NCBI GenBank assembly: GCA_021234155.1
Contig: JAJEKV010000033.1
Span: 2,399,454-2,463,453 of the forward strand
Direction of reading: 5' to 3'
Length of the DNA stretch: 64,000 nucleotides
From: Isoetes taiwanensis
Lineage: Eukaryota; Streptophyta; Lycopodiopsida; Isoetales; Isoetaceae
Positions 42,590 to 54,700 of this stretch are shown one piece after another; the first letter of the stretch is position 1, and every line of letters begins with the position of its first letter. A program made the translations under genes and the position numbers. The notes under the pieces are model-generated. The model had not been told where the DNA came from, ran no database searches, and saw only the letters and a list, made by a program, of their open reading frames with translations.

Positions 42590-43093
42590 ACATTCAATAA
42601 ATTGCTAGAGCCTTCTTCTTACGTGAAAACAAACTGACAAGTTGCTCATCCGTGCCAATTGCTTTCTTGATCCATGGAAGTGCAGCAATATCTTTCAACA
42701 ACAGGTCCAAGCTATGTGATGCACATGGAGTCCACACTAAGGTTTTACAAGTCTCTTCTAACAACTTCCCTATGGCAACACAATTTGACCTATTATCCAT
42801 TATCACCTGGACTATACTGTGTGGTCCAACTTCATCAATCACTTCTTTCATCTTCTCATACAATAGGTCGCCTATAACACTAACTCCAGCACCACTCATA
42901 TCATATGACTTCTTGTAAAGATCTCTCTTCCTCGTGTCAATTCATCTAACTATCATCAAAGTACATCCATACCGGCTCCATTTTTGTTCAATTGTGTGAC
43001 ATCTTTTGCAATTTCTTCATATGCCATAGGAATTAGTTTTCTTTTGAGTGTCTTGGTTGATAGACCTGCAGTCTTCTTACCCACTTGTGCCAT
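42590..43093 (-). pseudogene. hAT transposase fragment
   Basis: The minus strand starts MAQVGKKTAGLSTKTLKRKL (43093). After stops it reads GPHSIVQVIMDNRSNCVAIG and CASHSLDLLLKDIAALPWIK, the DUF659 core also seen in the complete hAT at 21962-24303 but diverged from it. No TIRs were found. The flank 42281-42589 has no gene. Confidence 0.8.
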
Positions 43094-43170
43094 TTATTTC
43101 TAGCTAGGTGTATCCAAGGTCCTAAATGGGAGATTGCATACAATCAACATCTTTCCAACTTCCATTTCTG

Positions 43171-43222
43171 CAAAGTATGCACAGGAGAGGCGAGTGGAGT
43201 GGTCAACCCTAGCCATTGTCTA
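43171..43222 (+). repeat. Scrap of the 4.8-kb LTR
   Basis: TCTGCAAAGTATGCACAGGA and GTGGAGTGGTCAACCCTAGC match the 3' LTR at 17538-17590 with two differences. The CAAAGTATGCACA bases are missing from the 5' LTR copy, so this scrap resembles the 3' LTR version. Confidence 0.8.
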
Positions 43223-43372
43223 TCACAACAAGAGAAAGGTCAATTAGCGCCGTTTGTAGCGACGTCTGGCCACGTGACACAGACGTGACACAGATGTCGC
43301 TGGACCCAACTCCATCCACTTTTTTTGCCAACCAATTTGAGTTCTTGAGAGAGTGCTTTGCTTCATTGTCAA

Positions 43373-43566
43373 GTGAATAAGCGAGATTTGATCTACTACA
43401 TCAACCACTTCATGATGGATAGAAGCCGAAGGATAGCCCGTAACATTCTCTATTAATGATCTACATATTGTGAATAAGCGAGATTTGATCTACTATATCA
43501 ACCACTTCATGACGGATAGAAGACGAAGAATAGCCCGTAACATTCTCTATCAATGATCTACACATT
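43373..43566. repeat. 97-bp tandem duplication
   Basis: GTGAATAAGCGAGATTTGAT through AATGATCTACA(T/C)ATT occurs at 43373-43469 and 43470-43566 with about six substitutions. Confidence 0.85.
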
Positions 43567-43689
43567 CTAAACGAGGTGCACCCTAGACTACCACAATCGC
43601 CGGATCCGTCGATCCTATGGCCCAAATTGTATGCTGGGGCCTCTGGGCACCTCTCGTTTCGCTTATAGTCATTTATGATTGGAGGCGCC

Positions 43690-43795
43690 TATGATTTTAG
43701 AATATGAAATACGGGAGCTTGAACCTCTACCAAAATAACTCAATGTCTTAATAAGACTACTTTAACCAGTATACCCACTGAGCTAATGTGATTAT
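43690..43795 (-). mobile_element. tRNA-derived SINE or tRNA pseudogene
   Basis: On the minus strand an RNA polymerase III A box (TAGCTCAGTGGGTATACTGG, ending at 43766 from 43785) and B box (GGTTCAAGCTCCC, 43725-43713) lie about 60 bases apart. The sequence between does not fold into a clean tRNA by eye, so a tRNA-related SINE head is the likeliest reading. Confidence 0.55.
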
Positions 43796-43855
43796 TTTTT
43801 ATCTTGAATCTATGTTTTTTTTTATAACAACTTATTCAATTGTTTTAGGGATATA

Positions 43856-44065
43856 TTGGAACCCCCTGTTATTTTGCTACATATTGGTGCGCTCATAAGG
43901 GAATGTGGAGGAAGAGAAGTAGGCCAAGGAGATGCAGTGACCCGCGGGTTTAATGATGTTCCAGCAGCCCCAATCAAACCCACTTCTATTGGTTTCCATC
44001 CCCTCAATGCTCGAATTTATGCATTTTTTTTAGGTGGACAAGATGTGCATCCTGCAATTCCATGA
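43856..44065 (+). CDS. Unrecognised ORF (69 aa)
   Basis: It reads PPVILLHIGALIRECGGREV and DVPAAPIKPTSIGFHPLNAR and follows a TTTTAG acceptor-like site at 43842-43847. It may be an exon of an unknown gene. No partner exon was found, and 44066-45000 shows no supported coding sequence. Confidence 0.15.
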   Translation: MEPPVILLHIGALIRECGGREVGQGDAVTRGFNDVPAAPIKPTSIGFHPLNARIYAFFLGGQDVHPAIP

Positions 44066-45000
44066 CCGCAGATGTGCTTATAGCTTCAAAAGTGCGCTAG
44101 TAGCTGAATGAGAGCAATATTTAAATGTGAAATGCCTGTTTCCACTTTCTCTGCTTTTTCCTGTAACCTCTTCGATATATAAACATGCCTCCTTCCATAA
44201 CTTGTTCTCTTGCTTTGGCATTTTAAAAATCAAAGGAGGAGGATCATACGTAAAAGAAACAAACACATAGAAGTTTGCAATTCAAAAGGAAGGAAGAGAG
44301 CAATTTTATTCATTCAAAGTCAAGGGAAACAAAGAGCTTTGCAAGACGCATATGCAGATGGGAAAATTTCATGAGCATTGTCAGGATTCTGCAGTGCATT
44401 GCATGCAAATTTGCAATGGATTATGCAATATCAAAACATGGTCATGGCTGCTGTCAATGAAAATAGAAGGAAATAGAAACAGAGCAGAGACGTATCAGAC
44501 AAAGAAAAAAAAATTGAGCATACACTGCAATATGAACTTGTTCCTGTTTATAGCACACTTGCTGGATGCCAAATTGACCCAAAGAACTGTTGGAATTGCC
44601 GAAATGAAGATTTAAGAATCCAGCATCCATATCCGAACAGTTTCTAGCCTCAGAAATGGATCGATTTGGTGTTTTTCAAGCAGCTGGCAAAAAACATCAT
44701 CATTTTTTTGGGTAAGAAAAAGTGGTCAAAAAGTTAAAAAAAAAAAGGTGTCTGCCTCTTGGGTTTCCACATGTCGATGGTGCAGATGCGTGGCTAACAC
44801 ATCTTATAATAAGATGCGGGTGTCTGTCGATCACTATCACTGCCGAAGAGTTCAGAAACTTCTCTTCATTTCTGAAAAATCCAAGCTAGCTTTAGAAGAT
44901 GACCTCAAATTTTGAGATTAAACATGAACATGGGAACTCCTCGAACTTCACCTTGACAAGAACTTTGAAAGTCTGGTTTGTTTCATGGGAACGTAGCCTT

Positions 45001-45719
45001 AAGCCCAGATTCCAATGTGGCAATGTCACTTCCTCTCTTTCATGGAAAGTGCCATGCTATCTTTTGATTTGTGATTCCATGCTTTTCCGACAGTTTTCTA
45101 TCTATAACAAATATAATCTACACGTGGCAAATGTTAAAAGCAGGTAGCAGAAACTCCTGAGGGATCTACCAGTGCTAATTAGGCCCAGATTCCACCAGGC
45201 CAGCAGATTGCAGCCTTGCTTGCAACAAATACCAGCTTATTGGAATCAAAGTGCTGGAATCAGCATTCCACAAAAGTCGTGATAGTTTTGTAATTGAAGC
45301 TTTCTTGAGCTTAGCTGGCATCTTTTCGTGCATCTGCCAGCCATCTGCCGGGCAACATCCCCCAGTCACAAAAAATTCTTGTAACTGACTCCACCTCAGG
45401 AATTTCCACCCTGCAGTGGAATCCCAACAGCGGCGTCAGTTGCTTATTTGTTGCCCATCGATTTGTCCTCACAACAACTGCTGGCCCAGTGGAATTTGGG
45501 CCTTAGGTTTTGATCGGCACAAATGCTTAGACTTGCAGAGACAAAATCTGTAATCGATCCACATCAAACTTTCTTGCCGCAAAACTCAAACATACTTGCT
45601 GTCGTGGGGCTTGCGGTCTTCCAACACAATGGAATCTGGGCCTCTTTGTTTAGCTCAAACAACTGTCCTAGCCACCGTAGTGGAATCTAGGCATAGAATA
45701 AAAATGTCCAAGCGCTTAC
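45001..45719 (+). promoter_or_regulatory. Helicase promoter with repeated GGCCCA/TGGGCC (site II-like) motifs
   Basis: GGCCCA or TGGGCC occurs at 45182-45187, 45483-45488, 45497-45502 and 45637-45642, with AGCCCA near 45002. Most sit next to a repeated GGAATCTGGG / CCCAGATTCC phrase. In plants, site II elements (TGGGCY) bind TCP factors and are common upstream of genes active in dividing cells. Regulation is inferred from motifs only. Confidence 0.45.
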
Positions 45720-48700
45720 GTGGATGCCGCGGTGGCAAATGTGAATGTAACGTGGCATGATAGCAGTATTCAAAAAGAAGCTTGGCGCCCGCTCTCAAGT
45801 CCGGCAGGGTCGGACTTGGTACCTACAATGGATGCACAAAGCTCTTCCTTCCATTCGCCTGCATGTTCCTATAAACCTGAACGCCAGAACTATCTTACTC
45901 CCCAGCAACGGGCAAGAATAGACCACAATTTTCGTGCTGCAAAGGCATTGCTAGCCCGCAAACGTGGGCATGCGAATGTGCCTGAAGCTGTTACTCCTCG
46001 TCTTTCTTCTCCAGACATGTACGGAGTATCGGACGGACTCTTCATCAATAAGTAAGTTCTTAGGTGCATTTTAAGGCGATTTCTGTTCTGCTGTTGAAAG
46101 CATTGCAATGATTTTTAGTTGGTTATGTTGGTAGGAAGAAACTATGTACAGCAAATTCCTGTCAAAGGGCTCCTCTCGCTGAATTACCTGCAAATACGAG
46201 TAATTTGAGGCCATGCAGAACGGGAAAATCAAGTACGTCAGAGACAACTCAAATTATACAGGGCAATAAAGAGAATGCATCACGCCAGCTAGATTCCTCT
46301 GAAGTTTTAGGCCCGGAGGAGGGATTGATCCGATGCAAAATAGATTTCACATGCATATCCAAGGAATCCGAAAGTACAGAATATTTCGACAATGTACCAG
46401 TAGTCTTACCTACAATTAACAGCTCTGGAGATGGTTTGGACGATATCTTTGAAGAGATTGATGAAACTATTTTAGAAGAAATAGACAATGCCTGCAAGCA
46501 GAAGAGAAAATGGCAGGCTGATAACAACGCCAGCATTTTCACAGGCGACTCTGGAAATTCTTTTCAAGGACTAGGAAACACAGCTCTTCCAGCTGCGTAT
46601 TTATCAGAAGAAATTTCACCATCAACAGTCTTCAGCAACAGTGAGAATGAGTTCCCAACACAAATTTTACCATCTGGTCGTGTTGATCTTTCACCAGGAG
46701 GTGCCTCAACATGTTCAGATAAAACCTTCATACTTTCTCCTGCTGTAGGCAATATAAGCCTACCAAGTTCTGACAGTATTGAAGGTGGCACAACATCAGA
46801 GGACATACCAGATTACCTGCATAATTTAAATGATTCACAAAGGGATGCAGCTCTTAGTGATATATCAAAGCCATTACTGATATTGGCGGGACCAGGGAGT
46901 GGCAAAGTAAGCTTCCATTCTTTGTAGCATGCGATGATTGCGTTATGACTATGGCGAGATTGAAATTGATGTCAACTAATTTGCTTTCTTTGCAGACATC
47001 AACCATGGTAGCACGTGTGGTAACATTGTTGAAAAAGGTACAGGTGAAATATATTATCAAAATTTACCATAGCCTACTAAACATTTTAGCAATAAATTTG
47101 TATAGGGTGTTGATGCAGGGAACATTCTAGCAATGACATTCACGACAGCTGCTGCAGCTGAAATGAGGGAGAGAATAGGAAAAGTGATTGGAAAGTCTAT
47201 TGCCAAGCAACTGACAATTTCTACATTCCATTCATTTTGCTTGCAATTATGTCGTTCACATGCTGAAGAGTAAGCTTATCTTGCTTTACAAAGTTGAATG
47301 TTTTTAGTGATGTTCACCAATCTGCAAGCTATGATGAGCAGGATAGGACGAACTTCAGACTTCTTAATCTATGGGCATGGGCAGCAACGAAGAGCTGTTA
47401 TAGAAGCGACTAGGCTAGCTTTTGAGGAGAAGTCATCTGTCCCAGCATTGGATGGGGAGGATATCCCCGGTAAATGTTTAAATACAGATGTTTGGCCAAA
47501 CAATGGTGGAAATAATCCATTAGCATGGAAGGACAAGGCAAAAAAGTGGCAACAATTTGTTGCTCAGGTAAGTATTCTGTTCATTTCCAATCAAGTTTCT
47601 ATATAATCCTAAAACTTTTAGCCACAATTGTGCTCATCTCATTATCAAACAAGCCTGGATGATAATAGATTGTCCCTTTTTTTGGAATTGTGAAGCCGAA
47701 AAGGATCTTCGGACTTTAGATCAAGTGATTGGCATGAATTCATGCAAATGGAGATTGTGTACTTATGTGTAGGAGGATTGACTTGCAATAAGAATTGTTT
47801 TTAAAATCTTAGGACCATTATAACAAGATTAACTCCTTACTTTAACAACTTGTTACTCAGCTGAAGCTAAGACTGAGTTTGTTGTCCGAGTAGATTTCAC
47901 AATTATAACAAGAATGACTGAATCCTATTCGAGACAAGAATCATGGTTGAGACAAGTATCATGGTTTAGACATGGCAATAGGAACCGTGAACTATGTTAA
48001 AGGAGTTAATGGTTGCAACTTTCACATCTAGTGCCTGTACTTAACTATTCATAAATGCCTCACCAGGAAAAGTTAACATTCCAGAAAGTCAATTTCTGCA
48101 ACTAATTGCACTTTACTTGCAGTGCAAAGCTTCTGGGATGAGCTATGCAGACATCAAATCTACTGGTAACGAAATTGGGGTGAGTCTTTAGCCTATACTC
48201 TTTTAGTTAAAGAGGGCCAGCATTTGCTATATATAATGCTAGCATAACTATTCGCACTAAGATCACCCACCGTTTTGCTATTCCGATGGGCCTTTCTGAG
48301 TGTCAAATTTATATTTGGCCTTCAAAGCTGCTAACCTAAGGATTGACATAGCAAAGAAGTGATTTCTTCGTATGGGCAAACAGGCAGCAGTTGTGAGGCA
48401 CTATGATGCGACGTTAGCAGCTTGCAATGCTCTGGATTATCATGACTTCATCACATGTTCTGTTAAGTTGTTAAGTGAGCATTCAGAGGGTAAGCAACAC
48501 TAAGATAATATTTAATGTGAGTGTTTTTCATATTGATCTATGTTCAGTTGGATTTTGAAGTGTTGGACGAGTGTCAAACAACATGGACATACTTATTAGT
48601 GGACGAGTTCCAAGACACAAGTGCAACACAGTACAGGTTATTGCATTTGCTAGCTTCACACTGTCGTGTTACAATTGTTGGGGACGATGATCAGGTAAAC

Positions 48701-51700
48701 ATGTAGTGTTTCTGTCCCACTACACTTACGGCTCTTCTTTTCACATGTCTGTAACTTAATAATGATATCTTGCGTTGTGAATCGCCATCTCTCATTGTCT
48801 CAACATTTTGCAGCAAATGACATAGCAAGTTGGCTGTCTGGCCTCCTTTTGGCGTGTTGAGTTTTTGTTTGATAATAAGACATCTCCAGACGTTGAATTA
48901 TGTGAAGCATAAATTCTTCATGTTGGTTCATGATTTGTTGAAGGTTTTTCGTATGGATACCTCACAGCTTGGCCACTTATCTCTGAAGTGTTTAAAAGAA
49001 GTATAGCAATTATCTAGGTATTCATAATAAAATGAAAGAAAGAAAGAAAGAAAGATTATATTAACGTCTACGAGAGATGAGACCAAATATACATCAATCA
49101 TGTCCAGCTAGGGGCGCATTTGCAGCCACCTAGAGATATTGCTTAAAAAAAGACAAAGAAAACTAAACAATGAAATTAAGAAACTTTTGTCTTCTTGGCC
49201 ACGGGCTCAAAGTATAAAGTGATGCCAGACTTGTTTCCTCTTTTGAAGGACTGCTCATGTTTTTCCTTTACTGTCCGCTTTCTTCTTTTAGACACTTTCA
49301 TGGTTACTCCTTTTGAGATTGGATGAGATGGTCCAGGACCTGACTTCCATTTATTATCATTATCACCTCCAATGAGAAAGAGAGTGATCAGCCTTTGTGT
49401 AGGATCATTTTCATGTCCCACTCTTCCCCCAGCTTGCTGATCTCTTGGAGTTAACCATGTCTTTGATATGCATAAAATTTCCAGATCGTGCCGTATGAGC
49501 TGGTTCTTATCTTTTTCAAGTCTCTTTTTTGCTCCAGGTTTTATCGCAATATTAGCTGCAGCCATGTTATGTTGAAAGGGAGGCAGGTTTCCCAAGCCAA
49601 ATCCTAAAGAGGCAGCCCATTGCGATGCCTTTGCGTACCAGCATTCCTGCACTCCCTTTTCAGCCAAATCTTTTGAACTCTTGAGAGCAATCCATGGAAG
49701 CCTGCATTGGCCCTGCTGCGAGGACCCGAGTTGGTGCACTTTGTGCAAAAAGGAGACTAACTGGAATGCTGCGCCCAGTTGCAGCGGAGTGGCTGAAAAT
49801 TCTGCCAAAATGATTGGATGCAGCACAGATGCTTTGCTCATAATCATTTTGGACAGAAAATAGATTTGCAGTCTTTCTATATGACCCCATTCTTTGGCTG
49901 TCATGTCCATCCCCCACATCATGTCCATATGAAGTGGATGATGAAATGGATAGTAACCTTTTAAATAACAGTACCAAAATAATTGTCTCAACATTTAGAG
50001 GGCTCCCAAGTGGCAGCGAGAAAAGATATAGTCCCATTTCTCAAGGTTAGGAGATATGGTTATACCTTATTTTGCTGATTGGCAGTCTATTGATGACTAG
50101 AAAATTATGTGGGTCAAAAAATAGTTATTGGTTTGATAAGCTTTTTTCCACTTCCTTGTGGCACTCAACTAACTTTTCCTGTTAACATCTTGTAGTCCAT
50201 TTTCAGTTTCAATGGGGCAAATGCATCAGGTTTCAATATGTTTCGAGCAGACTTCCCAGACACTAAAGAGGTATGTTCAATTAAATTGTACTTATTTTAA
50301 AAGAGCTATCAAATATTTTAGCTGATGAACTTATTGTAAGACTCGGTTATCTAGATATTACCTTTCCGAACAATCTGAGGTTTTAGGTGGGAGAATTTAG
50401 ATCCTACAAGCTGCGGGCTAGGCATACGAACTGGGGTGGTCGAAAATGATTTTGTGTGATCTAAACATGGTAGAGCCTGAAATTAAGTTTCCTGCATGCT
50501 TATAACTAGAAATGCATCTTTATTACATTGTTTATAAACGAGCATCCTCAAAGAAAAAATATTATCAGTCCAAAAGGCCCAAGGCAACCAATGATAGAGT
50601 CACAATAAGGAGAAGATGTAATGGAGAACAGCTCACTAGAAGGAAGTCTGAGCTATATTAACAACTTTCAAGAGAATGAAATTTACAAGCAGTATTTTTA
50701 GAAGAGGAGGTCTGATAGAAAATAAAAGGTGCCAAATGTTAATACAAGCTTATTTTCGACAGGATAGTGAATGGAATTTCTAGGAAAAGCTCACTATGTT
50801 TTTGAGACAAATTATTACAAGGCTCACGCCCTCCTCGCAGATTGTTATGCTTTATGTATTTGGTCTTGTAGACCCTATGGGTCTCTTCTAGATGTTAATA
50901 ATTGTTTCTCCCTCTCTCTCTCCCCATGTTCATCTCATGTTTCTGCTATACCTCAGGTGAGGCTGCATCAGAACTATCGTTCTACACGTTGCATTGTAGA
51001 AGCTGCTGCCCAGTTAATACGGAATAATGTCAGTCGATGCCAAAGCAAGGAAGCTTTCACTGCCAACAATTCTGGGGATAAAGTATCCTTGCATTCTTAT
51101 TCCTTCCTCCTACAATATGTAGTTTTCTATTATTTTGCTGATCTTAACCTGTAAAAGATTACTGTAAAAGAGTGCCGGAATGAAGAAACGCAATGTGCAT
51201 TTGTTGTTGATACCATTTTACAAAGTTCTGTAGCAACAAGCAAAGAAAAACCTGAATATGGCAATATTGCAGTTCTATATCGTCGTCAGGTTGTTGTCTT
51301 ACTCAAAGAAATAGGTGTTGGTTTTTCTTTGTTTCCTGTCTGCAATTAAAACATATAACAAGAGTTTGCTGACAGATAACAGGAAGGCTGCTTCAATCTT
51401 CATTTCGTACTCGCAAAATCCCATTCAATGTTCATGGAGTAGCATTTTATAGAAAGAAGGTCCTGTTACTACTTTTCTCCACTAGATGGCTATTTTGTTA
51501 CTAGGGACTAAAGGAACGCAGTATTCCCATGATCTCAGGTGGTGAAAAATGTCATTGCCTTGCTTTGGGCTTCATTACCTGGATGTCCTGATAACTTTTC
51601 CAGACGAATTTTTAAGGCATTATATGCTGCTAACATGCCTGAGGCACAACGGGTAAATTAATTGGTAATTGCCTAACTGCAATGTTGCTTTGGAGAACAG

Positions 51701-54700
51701 AGGGATTAACTTGAAATTTCTATTACAGGCAGCTGATTACGTTGAAAAACAGGCAAGCTGCATGAAAAGCAGCTTTTTGGAGGCATCTCGCACCATCTTT
51801 ATGGCAAAGATTTCTGGCACATTCAACAGGTTTTATCTATTCAGCATAGTTAGATGAAAAGAAATCAGTTATTTCTGTCTGCTTCAGGCCCATTGGATTC
51901 TTTTGTTTGAGAATATTTCTCCTTTCTAGAGATAGTTCATATACAAAGTGAGATACACATTTCTGATCGTAATATTCTACCAGCTGTCGTAGAGATGTGG
52001 GGTCTCTAAAAAGACAATGATATCTGCCTCTAATAATGTAATAGGTTGGGCAGGTAAAAATAAAATGTTCTTCTGACTCGACCATGTTTAGATCGCACAT
52101 TGGGCACTTCCGATCCTCACGACTAATCTTTTTCGCCCTACCAACCTCAATCTCCAGCTGGTGAGATGACACTCTAAACTGCCCCATAGAGTATCTCACT
52201 TTGTTCGGCAGATCCATATCTAAATATCCAGGCCTTATAATGAACCCATCCGCTGATATATTTAGGAAGTTATCCTTATAGAATTTCTTTTTAACAGGCA
52301 GCTCTTTGATGGGATTCACCCATGTATTTGAAACATAAAGATACTCCAAGTCATGGCGTATAAGCTGATTGATTTCTTGCTGAGTAAAATTCAGATTGTC
52401 ATCCATTATACTGTAGTGAAAAGGTGGGATATTTCCCATAGAGAAACCCATCTCCTCAAACAATTTAGTTGTCCTTGAGAACCAACAGCGCTTACCTTGG
52501 TCTGCCAATGTTTTAGACGACACATATGCCAGCCACGGAAGTCTTTTTTGACCTTCTTGTGACTGTCCAAGACGGTTATGTCACTGTTTGAAAGGCAATT
52601 TCGATCTTCAGAGGTTTCGCATTAAATTCAGCAAGCATTATATCATGGGGTACCGAATGTTTGCTTCTAATAATTCTAGAAAGAAGAGAAATTTGGAGCC
52701 TCTCTAGTTGAACCCAGTCATCTGCTCGTAGGTCAACTCCCCATATTTGTGCACCATATAAAGCTGCCGGCTTCACCAACGTGTCAAACAGGAAGAGCTT
52801 TGTATGAACGTCTTGGAAATGGAGTTGGTAGCACTGTTTTTCTAGCTGTACAAGAGAAGCATATCCTTTTGCAATCCTTGCCTGACCAGCCTCCCTCAAT
52901 CTGAATAGAGGGCCCGCAAACTCTACACCCAAATAGGTGTATGTAGAAACAATTTCTACAGGTTGTCCTTGGAAAGTAAAAGAGTTATTTTTCCAATTTT
53001 TCCAAGAGGTATTAAATACCATCACTTTGGTTTTGTAGAGATTTACTTGCAGCTCTCTATCTTTGCAAAAGGCTTCTAGGGCAGCCAAATGTTTTTGGAG
53101 CCCTTGAGGAGATGGTGAGATTAGAACCACATCATCCGCATAGAGCAAAATGGGAATGCATTCCTGAGCGAGCATGGAGCCTTCTCCGCCTAAAGACTGA
53201 ACAAAGCTTTCAAGCTCATCAATGTAAAGTCCAAATAGAGTAGGAGAGAGGGGGCACCCTTGTTTAACCCCAATTGTACTGAAAACATAAGATGAAAGAG
53301 CATTTGAGGAACGATATCATCCAGAAGTTAAGTCCAGCTGATTTTCTCCGGCTTGGCATCAGAAATGTTCCGTTGTTGCTTGAATCGGCAACTCAAAAAG
53401 TTCCCTTCTTCAAGTCAGAGAGTCTCCGGATAACTGTCCAATCCCTTTAGCAGTTACCTTTGAGGTTTCCAGCTTCAAGACTTCAATTTACATTTGTTGT
53501 AGTTTGTGTGTATGCCAGAAACCGATTCCTCTTCTCAACCGTACTCTTTAGTAGTAATATCAGTTAATTAAGCATTATTGGGTAAACTACAAAGATTGAT
53601 AGTCCTTTAGTGATTGCACAAAGCAAGAACATGTTTTATGTTACCAATTAGCTGACATAACCACCACTTACAGGCGCCAGCTTTGCCAAGGAAGGAAAGC
53701 GCTTACGACAATAGAGATGGTGCAACAATTAGTGAGTAAGGTGCGTTTAATTTTCAGCTGAAGCTGGTATTCATAGGGTTGAAACCCATTGCTAATTCTC
53801 TTGGTATTAGGAATGTTCATTGTCAAGTGTTGTGACTGCCGCAGTAAACCTGCTACCACAGGTATGCATTACGCACCAATTTTTACTTGAATAACTTTGG
53901 CTAAGTCCCTGTATAACCTGAGAGCTAAGGAGGGAAAGACCTTTGATCTACTGTATGGTTGAGACATGTTTGTGAGAAGTAATTTTTGTACCATTTTATC
54001 ATTTTAGAGACCCATTTTGGACAGCCGTGCTGTTTTAGATGAGAGTGGAGGAAAGCTTCTCAACGAGGATGATGATCCACGGACGGTGAGTGAACTCATA
54101 TTTCTATTTACGATGTACGTGAGCTTATTTCTTTTTCCCCAATAGACAATAAATACACCTCACACACATACTGCTAGTTCCATCAGCAGGCGTGATAAAA
54201 AGCAAGTGAAATAAAGTTGCTCGTTAGGAAGAAGCAATGGAAGCGAGGGTAGGAAAACCCAATTATACCACCTTTACTGTTTATTGTTTATGATAATCGT
54301 GGACTTGCATATATAGCACTCTGAGATGCGCCAGATTTGAAGGACTGGAGACCATTATAGTGCAATCTAAAGGCGTGCTTAAAGAAAGAGAAAGACTTTA
54401 TTTACCCTCATCAGGGGCTATGAGACTAACAAGCACAGTAGTTCTTTATCATTTAGGAGCATTCTTTTAGGTTGAAAGTGCTAGCAAGAAAATAAAATCA
54501 CGGTAGTAAAACATATCATAGGAAACAAGGAGATATATAAGAAAATCGTGGTCTTATACAATATAAACGACCCCTTGTATTGCACCATTTTTAAAAGAAA
54601 TTGCTCAGTTTCTTTTCAACAAAGGTTTCCTATTAATTCAAATTCCATTCTTCAAGGTATGGAAAATCAACACAAAGAGGTGGAACTATCATGCTATCAT

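Noticed and set aside
47281-47341. Earlier acceptor for exon 5 giving extra residues (LQAMMSR)
   Set aside because: Only the acceptor at 47340-47341 keeps the phase set by exon 4 and gives the conserved [17 protein letters not shown] junction.
48521-48560. Earlier start of exon 8 (QLDFE)
   Set aside because: With the donor of exon 7 it would introduce a stop; the acceptor at 48559-48560 restores the frame and the EVLDECQ family match.
53668-53859. Minus-strand ORF over helicase exons 15-16
   Set aside because: Antisense shadow of two exons and the intron between them.
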